Assembly (NCBI GenBank): GCA_002345845.1
Contig: DDWF01000252.1
Span: 1 to 64,000, forward strand
Source of the DNA: Betaproteobacteria bacterium UBA2293
Lineage (GTDB): Bacteria > Pseudomonadota > Gammaproteobacteria > Burkholderiales > Rhodocyclaceae
Direction of reading: 5' to 3'
DNA: 64,000 nt
Position 1 is the first letter of the stretch; every line of letters starts with the position of its first letter. The notes under the pieces were generated by a model. The model was not told the origin of the DNA. It saw only the letters and a program-made list of their open reading frames with translations, and did no database searches. Positions 36,210-44,507 of this stretch are shown piece after piece. The translations under genes were made by a program, and so were the position numbers.

Positions 36210-37809
36210 GGCATGCTCCTTCTTCAGTGATCAGGGCTACCGAATAGTTGGGGGTAATGCCCACGCCGACGGTGACCTGAAAAGCCTTGCCATGGAGCAA
36301 GGGATAGCGGCCCAGCCGCAACTCCTGTAGCAGCGAGTCCAATGTCTGCACCGGATCGACCGAGCGCAGGCGACGGATCAGGTCGGCTAACGCATGGCGG
36401 TCGGCGTCCAGGTCCGAAGACATGAACTGGTCGTTCTCGTCGATGAAGGATGAGGCCTGCCGCACCGCTTCGCCGGAGGTCTCGCCGGCCGGGATGTAGA
36501 TGACATCCTCGTGGCAGACGCCCGCGTCGGTGATTTCGGCCACATCCTTGGCGCTACGAAGGATCACTGAGTTGCAAAGGATCACGGTGGGCCATACCCA
36601 GCGTCCTTCCAACTGGACGCGGATTTGTTCGGACACCACTTCGACCCGCACCGTTTCCTGATCCAGGAAACGCACGTAGTGCCATGCCCAGTGCTCGGAA
36701 CTCAGGCCGATCCAGTCGAAGATCAGATAGCCTTTGGCCCGGGCCAGCATCCAGCGCGCCGCGTTGTCGTCGCCTAACCAGTCGAGGGAAACCAGCGTTA
36801 CTTCGCCGCTCTCGACGGCTTGCCGGGTGGGGGCTACGGCAACTTGTCGGACATAGCTGCGGTCATCGTCTTGGATTGGATAGTCGACGATTTCGTCGAA
36901 CAATTCGACCGGTAGCACATCGAGATCGTTGAGTAGATCCCATTGTCCCCAGGCGCGCATTGCCGTGTAATAGATCGCGACAAAGCGCTCGGGCGAAAGT
37001 TGGGTCTTGGCGACTTCCAGCGTCTGCCGCCAGCAGGCGGCCAACTCGGCATCAATGCGCTTTTTCTGGACGTCCTCGTCGATCAGTTTGTCGCGATCCG
37101 GCAGCCGCGCCATGAATTGGCGCGAATCCAGGTGCACGACATTGACCTCGTCGAACGAGCCGTAGTTGGGCTTCATGACACAGAAACCCTGCAAAAATAC
37201 AAATGTGTTGTAGCTGAACTTGCCGTCTCGCGTCCCGGTGAGATGGACCGTGCCTATCGGGCTGCCCATCGTTGCTAGGTTCGCGGCGGCAAATGGCCGC
37301 GCCAGCGGCTGGCCGTTGAACAGCACATCAACCGGAAAACCTAGGCACAAGGTCTCGATACGGCTGCCCAAATCGGGCAGATCGATCCCGTGCAGTTCTA
37401 TCCGGGTGCCGGTCACTGCCTCGGCCAAAGACTTGACGTCGATGGCCGCCTTGGCCAGTGCCGCCGTAGTGTCGATATCGACTCGCTGATGACCCGAGGC
37501 GACGATGCAGCGCGTCGCGGCATAGAGGCACTTCGAGAAACCGACCCCGAAAGGGCGCTCTTCGGCACTGGTGGCATCATCCCAGCCCGATTCGTGAAAA
37601 CTCAGAAGTTTCTGGAAATCGTCGAGACCACCGCCATTATCCTGGACCACCAGGATCTGCGCACCGGCATCGTAGTCGACTTCGATGTGCGTCGCCCCGG
37701 CACGGCGGGCATTTTGCAACAACTCAGAGATGAGCGTGAAGCGGTCGGTGAAGGCATAGCGCTGGTTGCGCAAGGCGCCTTCTTCGTTGATTCGAACCTG
37801 TATCTGCAT
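36196..37809 (-). CDS. GHKL-fold (Hsp90-like) ATPase of a conjugative element
   Basis: A 537-residue protein with a GHKL ATP-binding domain at residues 1-160. The N box is LISELLQNARRAGATHIEVDYD with the catalytic Glu and Mg-binding Asn, the G1 box is VVQDNGGGLDDFQKLLSFHESG, and the G2 region is ERPFGVGFSKCLYAATRCIV. The remaining 370 residues show no motif I recognise. Similar ATP-binding proteins appear in element backbones without assigned function; relatives of this fold include MutL, Hsp90-like and several defence ATPases. The start at 37809 follows GGAGAACATC. It is linked by overlap to the primase gene. Confidence 0.8.
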   Translation of the reverse strand: MQIQVRINEEGALRNQRYAFTDRFTLISELLQNARRAGATHIEVDYDAGAQILVVQDNGGGLDDFQKLLSFHESGWDDATSAEERPFGVGFSKCLYAATRCIVASGHQRVDIDTTAALAKAAIDVKSLAEAVTGTRIELHGIDLPDLGSRIETLCLGFPVDVLFNGQPLARPFAAANLATMGSPIGTVHLTGTRDGKFSYNTFVFLQGFCVMKPNYGSFDEVNVVHLDSRQFMARLPDRDKLIDEDVQKKRIDAELAACWRQTLEVAKTQLSPERFVAIYYTAMRAWGQWDLLNDLDVLPVELFDEIVDYPIQDDDRSYVRQVAVAPTRQAVESGEVTLVSLDWLGDDNAARWMLARAKGYLIFDWIGLSSEHWAWHYVRFLDQETVRVEVVSEQIRVQLEGRWVWPTVILCNSVILRSAKDVAEITDAGVCHEDVIYIPAGETSGEAVRQASSFIDENDQFMSSDLDADRHALADLIRRLRSVDPVQTLDSLLQELRLGRYPLLHGKAFQVTVGVGITPNYSVALITEEGACHAES

Positions 37810-37878
37810 GATGTTCTCCATGAATGCAGACGGCACCGGTCCCGGCGGGACTGGCCCGCCAAGGGGGAAGTTGACCAG

Positions 37879-38199
37879 TCAGCCGAGACGGCGGACGGGC
37901 GGTGTAAACAACTGGCCGACAGCCAGGGCTTCCATCAAGCTGTGCCTTAGGAATTCAATGGGCAGCAGGTGGCAGGTGCTCAGGACCTGGCTGGCAACGT
38001 CGAGACGCTCGACCTTCAGGCAGATCGGGTGCCAATACACTCGGTAGGCCAGCCTGTCAGCACCGGCGATGACAAAAGTACGACCGGCCAGTCCGGTGAG
38101 GACTTCGCTTTCCTTGACGAGGAACTCGATGTCTTCGGGGGCCTGGACGGTCAGCAGGGCCGTTGAGCGTTCGGCGCGATGCGTTGCGGTATACCTCGC
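37879..38199 (-). CDS. Hypothetical protein, start codon unresolved
   Basis: The reading frame ends with a protein-like stretch of about 100 residues: VQAPEDIEFLVKESEVLTGLAGRTFVIAGADRLAYRVYWHPICLKVERLDVASQVLSTCHLLPIEFLRHSLMEAL in register. No in-frame ATG, GTG or TTG lies between its likely beginning and the end of the upstream gene. The only ATG (38337) would make it overlap that gene by 133 bases. AAGGAAAGCGAGG just after the upstream stop looks like a ribosome site, so a rare start or a small sequence error is possible. I recognise no family. It sits between the GHKL ATPase and a small membrane protein. Confidence 0.5.
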   Translation of the reverse strand, partial: ARYTATHRAERSTALLTVQAPEDIEFLVKESEVLTGLAGRTFVIAGADRLAYRVYWHPICLKVERLDVASQVLSTCHLLPIEFLRHSLMEALAVGQLFTPPVRRLG

Positions 38200-38204
38200 T
38201 TTCC

Positions 38205-38462
38205 TTAAAGCACGGACGGGGAGCAGGGCAGGCCATCGGCAGACAGTCCGGCATCCATCTCCTTGCTCGCCGGATCGAGGCGTTGGTCGTTGATCCGTGC
38301 CAGGGCATCGTGGTCCGCCGGCGGGTCCAGCAGGCAAGCGGCATGCAGCCGTTCCTGGCGGATCTGTTCCAGCCCGACAGCGTCTTCATAATCCAGACGT
38401 CCGGCGATGCCGTAGAGGGCGAAGATCGCCAGCAGGCAAAGGACATCCTTGAAAGTGCTCAT
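38205..38462 (-). CDS. Small membrane-anchored hypothetical protein
   Basis: An 85-residue protein: one hydrophobic helix near the N-terminus (LCLLAIFALYGIAG, residues 8-21) followed by a soluble tail rich in Asp and Ala, with two Cys. It could be anchored in the inner membrane or have an uncleaved signal. The start at 38462 follows AAGGAATCG. The family is unknown; it lies within the minus-strand run of element genes. Confidence 0.55.
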   Translation of the reverse strand: MSTFKDVLCLLAIFALYGIAGRLDYEDAVGLEQIRQERLHAACLLDPPADHDALARINDQRLDPASKEMDAGLSADGLPCSPSVL

Positions 38463-38521
38463 GACGATTCCTTCGAATGGGGGCTTGCACGTTGGCAGCA
38501 AGCCTGAAAAGTTGGACGGGA

Positions 38522-39100
38522 TTAAGCGAATAAATCGCCTTGCATGGACATCCGCTTGATCTGTTCGTTGATCCACTGGGGGTTCTTGGAAAGTCGTGCT
38601 TCTATCCAGGTGGGGTTGTGGACGACGGCATCGCGTACCCAGTCGGGGTAAAGTTCCAGCGAGGCGCTAAACCAGGCTTTGAGGCTGTGGCGGATGTGGC
38701 CGCGGATTTCTTCGGCGTCGACCAAGCCGCAATAGGCTATGGGCGACAGGGGGCTGCAACCGACCACACGCAGGCAACTGACGAAGGAGAACGGCAGGCC
38801 GTCCTTTTCGCGTTCGCTGAACACCCAGCGCAGCGTGTCGAACTTCTCTTCAAGGGGCGTCGCGGGATCAGCCAGGTGGCTGACTTCTTCAAGCAGGCGC
38901 CAATGCAGGAAGACGATGTCTTCCTCGCTCCATTCGATCGGTGCGTCCGCATCGTCGAGCATCTGCTCCAGCGCGGCACGATCAGGAATCGCCGCAGGGC
39001 GGTGATATGAGATAGCCGGCCAAGAGGAAAAGATGGGCGGGAATACGGGGCCCACGGGCGTGGGCTGGGAAGCTTTGGGGGATAAGCTCTGATTCAGCAT
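38522..39100 (-). CDS. Hypothetical protein of the conjugative element
   Basis: A 192-residue soluble protein with a proline-rich first 40 residues and a helical remainder, including WSEEDIVFLHWRLLEEVSHL, FDTLRWVFSEREKDGLPFSFVSCLRVVGCSP and ARLSKNPQWINEQIKRMSMQGDLF in register. No catalytic or binding motif is visible. The start at 39100 follows GGAGCCAACG. It is the first gene of the minus-strand run that continues to the DUF932 gene. Related proteins are probably confined to the same element type; I do not recognise a family. Confidence 0.65.
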   Translation of the reverse strand: MLNQSLSPKASQPTPVGPVFPPIFSSWPAISYHRPAAIPDRAALEQMLDDADAPIEWSEEDIVFLHWRLLEEVSHLADPATPLEEKFDTLRWVFSEREKDGLPFSFVSCLRVVGCSPLSPIAYCGLVDAEEIRGHIRHSLKAWFSASLELYPDWVRDAVVHNPTWIEARLSKNPQWINEQIKRMSMQGDLFA

Positions 39101-39637
39101 CGTTGGCTCCAGAAAAAATGGAGGCAATGCGCACCACGGCAGGGGCAGATGCCCCCGTGGGGTGACGAACGGCCGAGCCGCTAGAAGCGGTACGGGAAGA
39201 AGAAACTCCTGGGCTGGCTTGAACGGGCGGTACGAACCGCCGTGATCGGTATGCCAGCGACCGATCGAGGAAGGCTTTCGGGGGAAGGGCGTCCGGGATA
39301 CGGGAACAGAGACGCCGCGCCCCTGCCTCGAAAACTTTCCGCGATGGCATGGGTGCGATCGGCAGCGGAGTCGCTACCGGCAGGACTGACGAGTGCCGCA
39401 CCGGCGAAATTCAATGGTGCGCACAAATGGATTACTCCAAGGCTTGCCTTGTTTGAATGCAGGGCCAGCTACTGCATGACGTAAAGGTAGCGACCCGCAT
39501 AGCCAGGGTCAATCCCGAAGATACACCTTGATCGGCCCCGATGCCGAAAGGCCCCTCAAGCGTCGGCCATTTCCGGTGGCGAATGAACTGCCCGCTGCGG
39601 AAGATTGTTGCGAAAGCGGTATTTCGAGGAGCACGGC
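39101..39637. other. 537-base gap between divergent element genes
   Basis: No convincing coding sequence is present; open frames here are compositionally biased and lack ribosome sites. Features seen are an inverted repeat CAAGG-CTTG-CCTTG at 39438-39451 and an AGGAG ribosome site for the next gene at 39627-39631. Promoters for both flanking genes must lie here, and an origin of transfer would be possible, though no oriT signature was recognised. Confidence 0.4.
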
Positions 39638-40399
39638 ATGTCAGAGATCCAGATCGTCAAGATAGATGAGGGTGGCGCTAATGCCCGCATCCTTGCCAAG
39701 GAGGCCAAGGTTGACTTTCGGCGCGTTGAAGCCGCCAGCCTGAAAATGCCCACGCGTTTCACTAGCGCCGAGGGCAAGCGTTTCTTCGCGCGGCTGTTCA
39801 ATACCCTGCAACTCAACACGCACTTCATCTCGGTGATTGCTCGTACCAGGCTGGACCATGACGACGTGGCGAAGATCGAGGACACCATCCGCGCCCAGAT
39901 GGACACGGTGAGCGAGAGTTTGAACAAGGCCATCGATGGCGCCGAAGCGCTCTTCAAGGCGCACGCCATCACCAGCACGGCGACCTATGACACTGTGCCG
40001 CTGGATGTCGAAGTTCATGTGCTGTCATCCAGTGGCCGCCGCTTTCTCGAGGTGCTGGGTAAACTCGACCAGTTGATGCCACTGTTGCAGACCTTGGAAA
40101 TCCACGAAGTGATCACCACGCAGGCAGTGGATATTCAACGTGCGAGCCTCAAACGGCAAGTGCGCGATATCGCCAATGGCGCGCGCAATTTCGCCATGGG
40201 GCTGCGGCGGCGAATGAACGCCATGGGCGCACGTGATGGCGAAGGCCGAAGCGTGGACGGCCGGCAAGAGACTGCCGTGGTGGATAGGGCGGATGAACCC
40301 AGAGCGGAAGGTGATGGAGAGGTCGAACCGGCAGTGACGATCTTCGACACGCAATTATCTGAAGTCTTGGAAAGTGACCCGCCTTCGGTTGGCGACTAG
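39638..40399 (+). CDS. DUF1845 family integrating conjugative element protein (PFL_4669-like)
   Basis: A 253-residue protein with a conserved core at residues 20-200: KVDFRRVEAASLKMPTRFTSAEGKRFFARLFNTL, LDHDDVAKIEDTIRAQMDTVSESLNKAIDGAEALF and VPLDVEVHVLSSSGRRFLEVLGKLDQLMPLLQTLEIHEVI in register, then a variable acidic tail. This is the DUF1845/PFL_4669 pattern found only on integrative conjugative elements; function unknown. AGGAG stands 7 bases before the ATG. Confidence 0.82.
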   Translation: MSEIQIVKIDEGGANARILAKEAKVDFRRVEAASLKMPTRFTSAEGKRFFARLFNTLQLNTHFISVIARTRLDHDDVAKIEDTIRAQMDTVSESLNKAIDGAEALFKAHAITSTATYDTVPLDVEVHVLSSSGRRFLEVLGKLDQLMPLLQTLEIHEVITTQAVDIQRASLKRQVRDIANGARNFAMGLRRRMNAMGARDGEGRSVDGRQETAVVDRADEPRAEGDGEVEPAVTIFDTQLSEVLESDPPSVGD

Positions 40400-40539
40400 A
40401 CATCGATGTCTGCTACTCGTCCCCTTTGCCATTTCCTCTGAGCTAAAAACAACAAGGTTGTAGGTTCATATAGCAACATAAGACACCCTGTTTCAACCGT
40501 TGGGAGACCGTCATTCTTGTCGATTAAAAGGACAACATG

Positions 40540-40899
40540 ATGGCGGTAAAAAAGAAAGACTCCGCTGCTCTGGCGAAGCACCTTGGGGGCAACCTATGCA
40601 AGCGGCGCAAACAGTTGGGATGGACACAGGAAACAGTTGCGGAGCGGGTCGGCGTGGATGTCGAAACCGTATCCCGCATTGAGCGCGGAGCACATCTGCC
40701 ATCGCTGCCTACGCTAGACAGGCTTGCGGTTGCGCTGCGCTGTTCTGCTGGCGACCTGTTGTCGAAAGAAGGACCAGTCGAGGCCAGCGAAGGCGAGACC
40801 TTTGGCGCATGGATTTCCGAACTTGGGCCCGATGATCGGGCATTCGTTATGTCGGTAGTGCGGAATTGTTGTGAACACTTGGGTAAACGCTCGAAGTAG
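40540..40899 (+). CDS. XRE family helix-turn-helix regulator
   Basis: A 119-residue DNA-binding protein. The Cro/CI-type HTH covers residues about 14-68: LCKRRKQLGWTQETVAERVGVDVETVSRIERGAHLPSLPTLDRLAVALRCSAGDLL in register. The C-terminal 45 residues carry a short helical region without known motif. AAGGACAAC precedes two adjacent ATG codons (40537 and 40540). Likely a regulator of neighbouring element genes; its operator was not located. Confidence 0.88.
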   Translation: MAVKKKDSAALAKHLGGNLCKRRKQLGWTQETVAERVGVDVETVSRIERGAHLPSLPTLDRLAVALRCSAGDLLSKEGPVEASEGETFGAWISELGPDDRAFVMSVVRNCCEHLGKRSK

Positions 40900-41556
40900 C
40901 AGATATTCCTGCCGACGGGAGGAATACAGGGAACTCAATGGCGTGCGTGAGGCCATTCAAACACCTCCCAGGAAGCTTCCAGAGGCACCTCAAGGGATTC
41001 TGTGAGATGCCGCCAGCAAAAATCATGGCCCTTTTCACCAAGGCAAGCTTGATCCTGGCCAGATTTGCCCGCGATCCGGTTTTCCGGCCGCAAGCTTGAT
41101 CTCGGCGAGCCAGAATGGGTTCTCTAATTGTGCCATCTCCAATCGCTGGCCGGCACGGACTCTTGAGGCGGGCGGGTTCTGGAGCTTCTTGCATCTGCCA
41201 ACGAGCACCCATATTTTGTAGCCAGGTTCTCCGTCAGCCCGACCCGGTGCAACGGGCACCTTTACCGCTTTCGCGGCGGCGTCGCAGTCGATACCTGCCT
41301 GTTGTCCGACGCTCCGCTGCCGCATGTGCAGCGCGGTGCAGTGCCGGATCAGCTATTTTTTCCAGACCCGTACGCCCTTGGCCATCAAGGCGCGAAATTC
41401 AATTTTTTGCTCATCTTTCCATGCTGTGCGACCGGGGCGCCCGCAGCATGCCGTCGAGTTCAGCGTTCCCTATCGGCTCGCGCCATCCTGACCTAGCGCG
41501 GCCACTACAGAGCAGGTCATTTCCTTTAACAGCGTCAGCTGCAACGAGGTTCGATC
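40900..41556. other. 657-base non-coding region with a 12-base direct repeat
   Basis: No open frame here looks like a protein; those present are short, biased and lack ribosome sites. A perfect 12-base repeat GCAAGCTTGATC occurs at 41043-41054 and 41090-41101, 47 bases apart, which may be a binding site pair. A degraded gene or a regulatory or origin region is possible. Confidence 0.4.
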
Positions 41557-41832
41557 GTGCCAAAAATCCGTTCCAGGGTCTCCGCTACGGCGGCGACTTC
41601 CAACCCTCTTTCTACTACACCAGTCATGCCGACTGCGATCCTGACGCTCCCCGAGACCGGGTTCCTGCGTCAGCGGCAGGTCCTGGCTTTCGTTCCTATT
41701 TCCAAATCGACCCTCTGGCGGCGCATACAGGCGCACACTTTTCCGGACCCGGTCAAGCTCTCGGAGCGCGTGACCGTCTGGCGCGCCGAAGATATCCGCC
41801 GCTGGATCGGGCAGCAAGGGGAACCGGTCTGA
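41557..41832 (+). CDS. AlpA family excisionase-like regulator
   Basis: A 91-residue protein whose last 65 residues are a MerR-like winged helix of the AlpA type: ETGFLRQRQVLAFVPISKSTLWRRIQAHTFPDPVKLSERVTVWRAEDIRRWIGQQ in register. AlpA proteins act as excision or integrase-expression regulators of prophages and genomic islands. I use a GTG start at 41557 with GAGG 7 bases upstream; an ATG at 41626 would give a more typical 68-residue protein but has no ribosome site. Confidence 0.82.
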   Translation: MPKIRSRVSATAATSNPLSTTPVMPTAILTLPETGFLRQRQVLAFVPISKSTLWRRIQAHTFPDPVKLSERVTVWRAEDIRRWIGQQGEPV

Positions 41833-42077
41833 TATCCGAATCAAGTATGGGAGATTGGCTCGTAGCGGCGTCGTTTGCGCCGCAACCGGGCCGCTACCGA
41901 TCCACTGCGCAATGCGTGCATACCGTCTTCGATCAGGGGACTCTACCGAGCATCATGGCGCTCTTGATCTGATGACGAAATCCCGCACCTTTCCGGGCGA
42001 TTTCGCCTGGCAATGGGTGCATCGGCGCTTGAGTATTCGGAAAGATGTCGGTCGACAGATGATGGGAGAAGCAGGTC

Positions 42078-43022
42078 ATGCAAGACAGCCAGGAGGTCAG
42101 CAAGCACCACGAAAATGCATTGCAATCGGTTGAGATGCTGCGTGCCGTTATCGGCGGCGATACCTACGAGACGGTAGCCGTGCGCTTCGGTATTTCGCGT
42201 ACAGCGGTGGAGCGGCGCATCAAGTCGGTTGCCGTCCAACTTACGCAGGTGGTTGGTGTGGACGGTCTAAAGGAAGAGGGCGCGGCATTTGTGCGCCGGC
42301 TACGCCTGCATCGCGAGGCCATCCTCGTCGCGCTGGCGGGATTCGAGCCGCTGCCGCCGGTCGGTTCCCGCCCGGCGCGCGTATTGTCGGCGGCAGAGGT
42401 GGCCCAGGGCGCGGTGCGCATCAAGGGCCGTACCAATCGCACTTGGCACGACCTTGCCCTCTACTACATGCTGTTTGCCACCGGCCTGCGCCCTCTCGAA
42501 ATCGCCCGGCTTGAGGTGCGCGACTACCTGCATGCCGATGGCAGCGTGTGCCGCGAATCGGAATTGCGTGGCGAGGCGGCGATCAACGGCAAATTGAGGC
42601 CACTCTATTTCAGTAGTTGCCGGCTCGATGACGCGCTGACGGCCTATTTTCGGGAACGCTGCGCGTGCGGGCACGGTGTCGGGGCGCCAGATTTCTACCG
42701 TGGATTGCGTGCGGACAGCCGCTTGTTTCTGTCGCCCTGCGGAGAACCCTACCGAATCGCTTCAAATAACGGTGAGCCAGGGCAGAATCGCTTCGTTTGT
42801 CGGGCTCTGCTGGAGATTTACCGCAAGTTGTTTCGCTACGCCGAACTCAAGGGACTGAGCGCCCAGTCGGCGCGTCTGACAGTAATGTCGCGGATGTTTG
42901 AGCGCGGTGCTGACGAAGATCAGGTCGGTGCCATCCTGGGTATCGGCGAGCGCAGCGCGGTGCGGGAACTGTTGCCCCGGCCGAAGCCAACACTGGCTGA
43001 ACTGCTCGACGAACTGGTTTAA
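42078..43022 (+). CDS. Tyrosine-recombinase-fold protein with N-terminal HTH, catalytic residues degenerate
   Basis: A 314-residue protein. Residues about 25-60 form a helix-turn-helix (YETVAVRFGISRTAVERRIKSVA). From residue 130 it resembles a phage-type integrase: the first catalytic Arg region reads ALYYMLFATGLRPLEIARLEVRDYL. The second box reads LSAQSARLTVMSRMFERGADEDQVGAILGIGERSAVRELL, where HxxR has become QSAR and no Tyr is present at the nucleophile position. A Cys-His stretch (ERCACGHG) lies between them. It probably cannot cleave DNA and may act as an architectural or regulatory protein. It lies 16 bases before the DUF1173 gene. Confidence 0.7.
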   Translation: MQDSQEVSKHHENALQSVEMLRAVIGGDTYETVAVRFGISRTAVERRIKSVAVQLTQVVGVDGLKEEGAAFVRRLRLHREAILVALAGFEPLPPVGSRPARVLSAAEVAQGAVRIKGRTNRTWHDLALYYMLFATGLRPLEIARLEVRDYLHADGSVCRESELRGEAAINGKLRPLYFSSCRLDDALTAYFRERCACGHGVGAPDFYRGLRADSRLFLSPCGEPYRIASNNGEPGQNRFVCRALLEIYRKLFRYAELKGLSAQSARLTVMSRMFERGADEDQVGAILGIGERSAVRELLPRPKPTLAELLDELV

Positions 43023-43038
43023 GTCAGGTCTGGCCGCT

Positions 43039-44262
43039 ATGGACCTCCAGCGCTTTGCCATCAAGGGCCGCGTAATCGGCGCCGATGATCCGCAGTTACA
43101 GGAAGCTTTGGCCCAGGTTCATGACACCCTCGAACGGCCCCGCTGTCTGTGCATGCCGGGCGGGGTGGAAATGTACGTGGCGCGCCACAGCCTGTTCGTG
43201 GTCAAGCGCATGCCGGACAGCGGCAGCACCCACCATCCGGGTTGTCCTTCCTACGAGCCGGAGGCCCAGCAATCGGGCCTCGGCGAGTTGGTGGGCGAAG
43301 CGGTGCTGGAGTCAGAGCCGGGGCGGGTCGAACTGCGCGTGGATTTTCCATGGACGCGGATGATCGGGTACAGCGTGCCGCGCGGCGAAGCACAGGAGAT
43401 GGCAGAGGTGGGCGTGCCGCGGCGGCGCATGTCGCTACGTGCCTTGATGCACTACCTGTTTGAGCGCGCCGGCTTCAACCGCTGGAGTCCGGCCATGGCT
43501 GGCAAGCGTAACCAGGGAGTACTACGCAAATACCTGCTGGAGGCGGCCGAGGAAATCACTATCAAGGGCGTGCCGCTGGCCGAGCGCCTGTATATCCCCG
43601 AACCTTTCAGTGAAAGCAGCAAGGTCGAAGCTGCCCAGCGCCGACGCGAGAAACTGGCGGTGTTACGCCCGCGCGACGGCCAGACGCCGCTAGCCATCGT
43701 CATCGGCGAATACAAGATCAGCGAGGCAACGGCCCAGGGGCACCGGGTTTGGATTCGTCACATGCCGGATGCGCCCTTACTGATCGCCGGCCGTACTTGG
43801 GAGCGCATAGAACGGGTCTTCGCACCGCTGTTCGAGGCTCGCGATGCCGATATTGGCCACTCGGTGAGGCTGGTCATGGCCGCACTGATCTGTGCCCGCC
43901 GTGAACACACCTACGAGATTGATTCGGTAAGCCTGATGCTGACCAGCGAGCAGTGGATACCGATCGAGGGTGTACATGAACTTCCACTGATTGATGCCCT
44001 GGTTGCTCAGCAGCGTCGCTTCGTCAAGCCACTACGCTACGATGCGCGCAGTGCCGCGCCATTTCCGAACGCGCTACTGCTGGATGCCGGGCCGTCATCG
44101 GTGCCGCTGCATGTGGCGAACCCCTTTATGGCTCCCGGGGAACGGGATGCGAAAGAGAAGGCGATCAGAGCGGAAAAGACGATGGTATGGACGTGGCGGA
44201 CGGACGTTCCGATGGCGGATTTTCCAACGCGTGATGGTTTTTCACCATCGGATCGTGGCTGA
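43039..44262 (+). CDS. DUF1173 family conjugative element protein
   Basis: A 407-residue protein of the DUF1173 type. It has CLCMPGGVEMYVARHSLFVVKRMPDSGSTHHPGCPSYEP with several Cys and His that may bind a metal, SLRALMHYLFERAGFNRWSPAMAGKRNQGVLRKYLLEAA, and a C-terminal half with IGEYKISEATAQGHRVWIRHMPDAPLL, all in register. The family is common on plasmids and elements of proteobacteria and its function is not known. The ATG at 43039 is chosen because the frame upstream overlaps the recombinase-like gene. It is the last element gene before the cobalamin cluster. Confidence 0.85.
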   Translation: MDLQRFAIKGRVIGADDPQLQEALAQVHDTLERPRCLCMPGGVEMYVARHSLFVVKRMPDSGSTHHPGCPSYEPEAQQSGLGELVGEAVLESEPGRVELRVDFPWTRMIGYSVPRGEAQEMAEVGVPRRRMSLRALMHYLFERAGFNRWSPAMAGKRNQGVLRKYLLEAAEEITIKGVPLAERLYIPEPFSESSKVEAAQRRREKLAVLRPRDGQTPLAIVIGEYKISEATAQGHRVWIRHMPDAPLLIAGRTWERIERVFAPLFEARDADIGHSVRLVMAALICARREHTYEIDSVSLMLTSEQWIPIEGVHELPLIDALVAQQRRFVKPLRYDARSAAPFPNALLLDAGPSSVPLHVANPFMAPGERDAKEKAIRAEKTMVWTWRTDVPMADFPTRDGFSPSDRG

Positions 44263-44507
44263 TAATTTCATAGCTAGAGGCCAACCACTCAGTTTGCTGC
44301 AGGTCAGCCTTGACTAGGTTGGCTCCTGCGTGCCTTGGTCTGCCGTTCACATTGTTTGGGACTAAATGGCGGGAAACAAAGTACAACTGGCGTAGCAGGC
44401 GTCTGCCCACTGGCAAGTCCTCGGCCAAAGCCGACCTTGAGCGCCCGGCCGAAGTCGGGCAGCAATGTACACTTAGCTGCCGCTCGGCAGCCAATGCGGT
44501 GCATACG

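Noticed and set aside
39101..39637. Possible origin of transfer
   Set aside because: Only one short inverted repeat was seen, with no nic-site signature or known oriT pattern. Left as an undefined gap.
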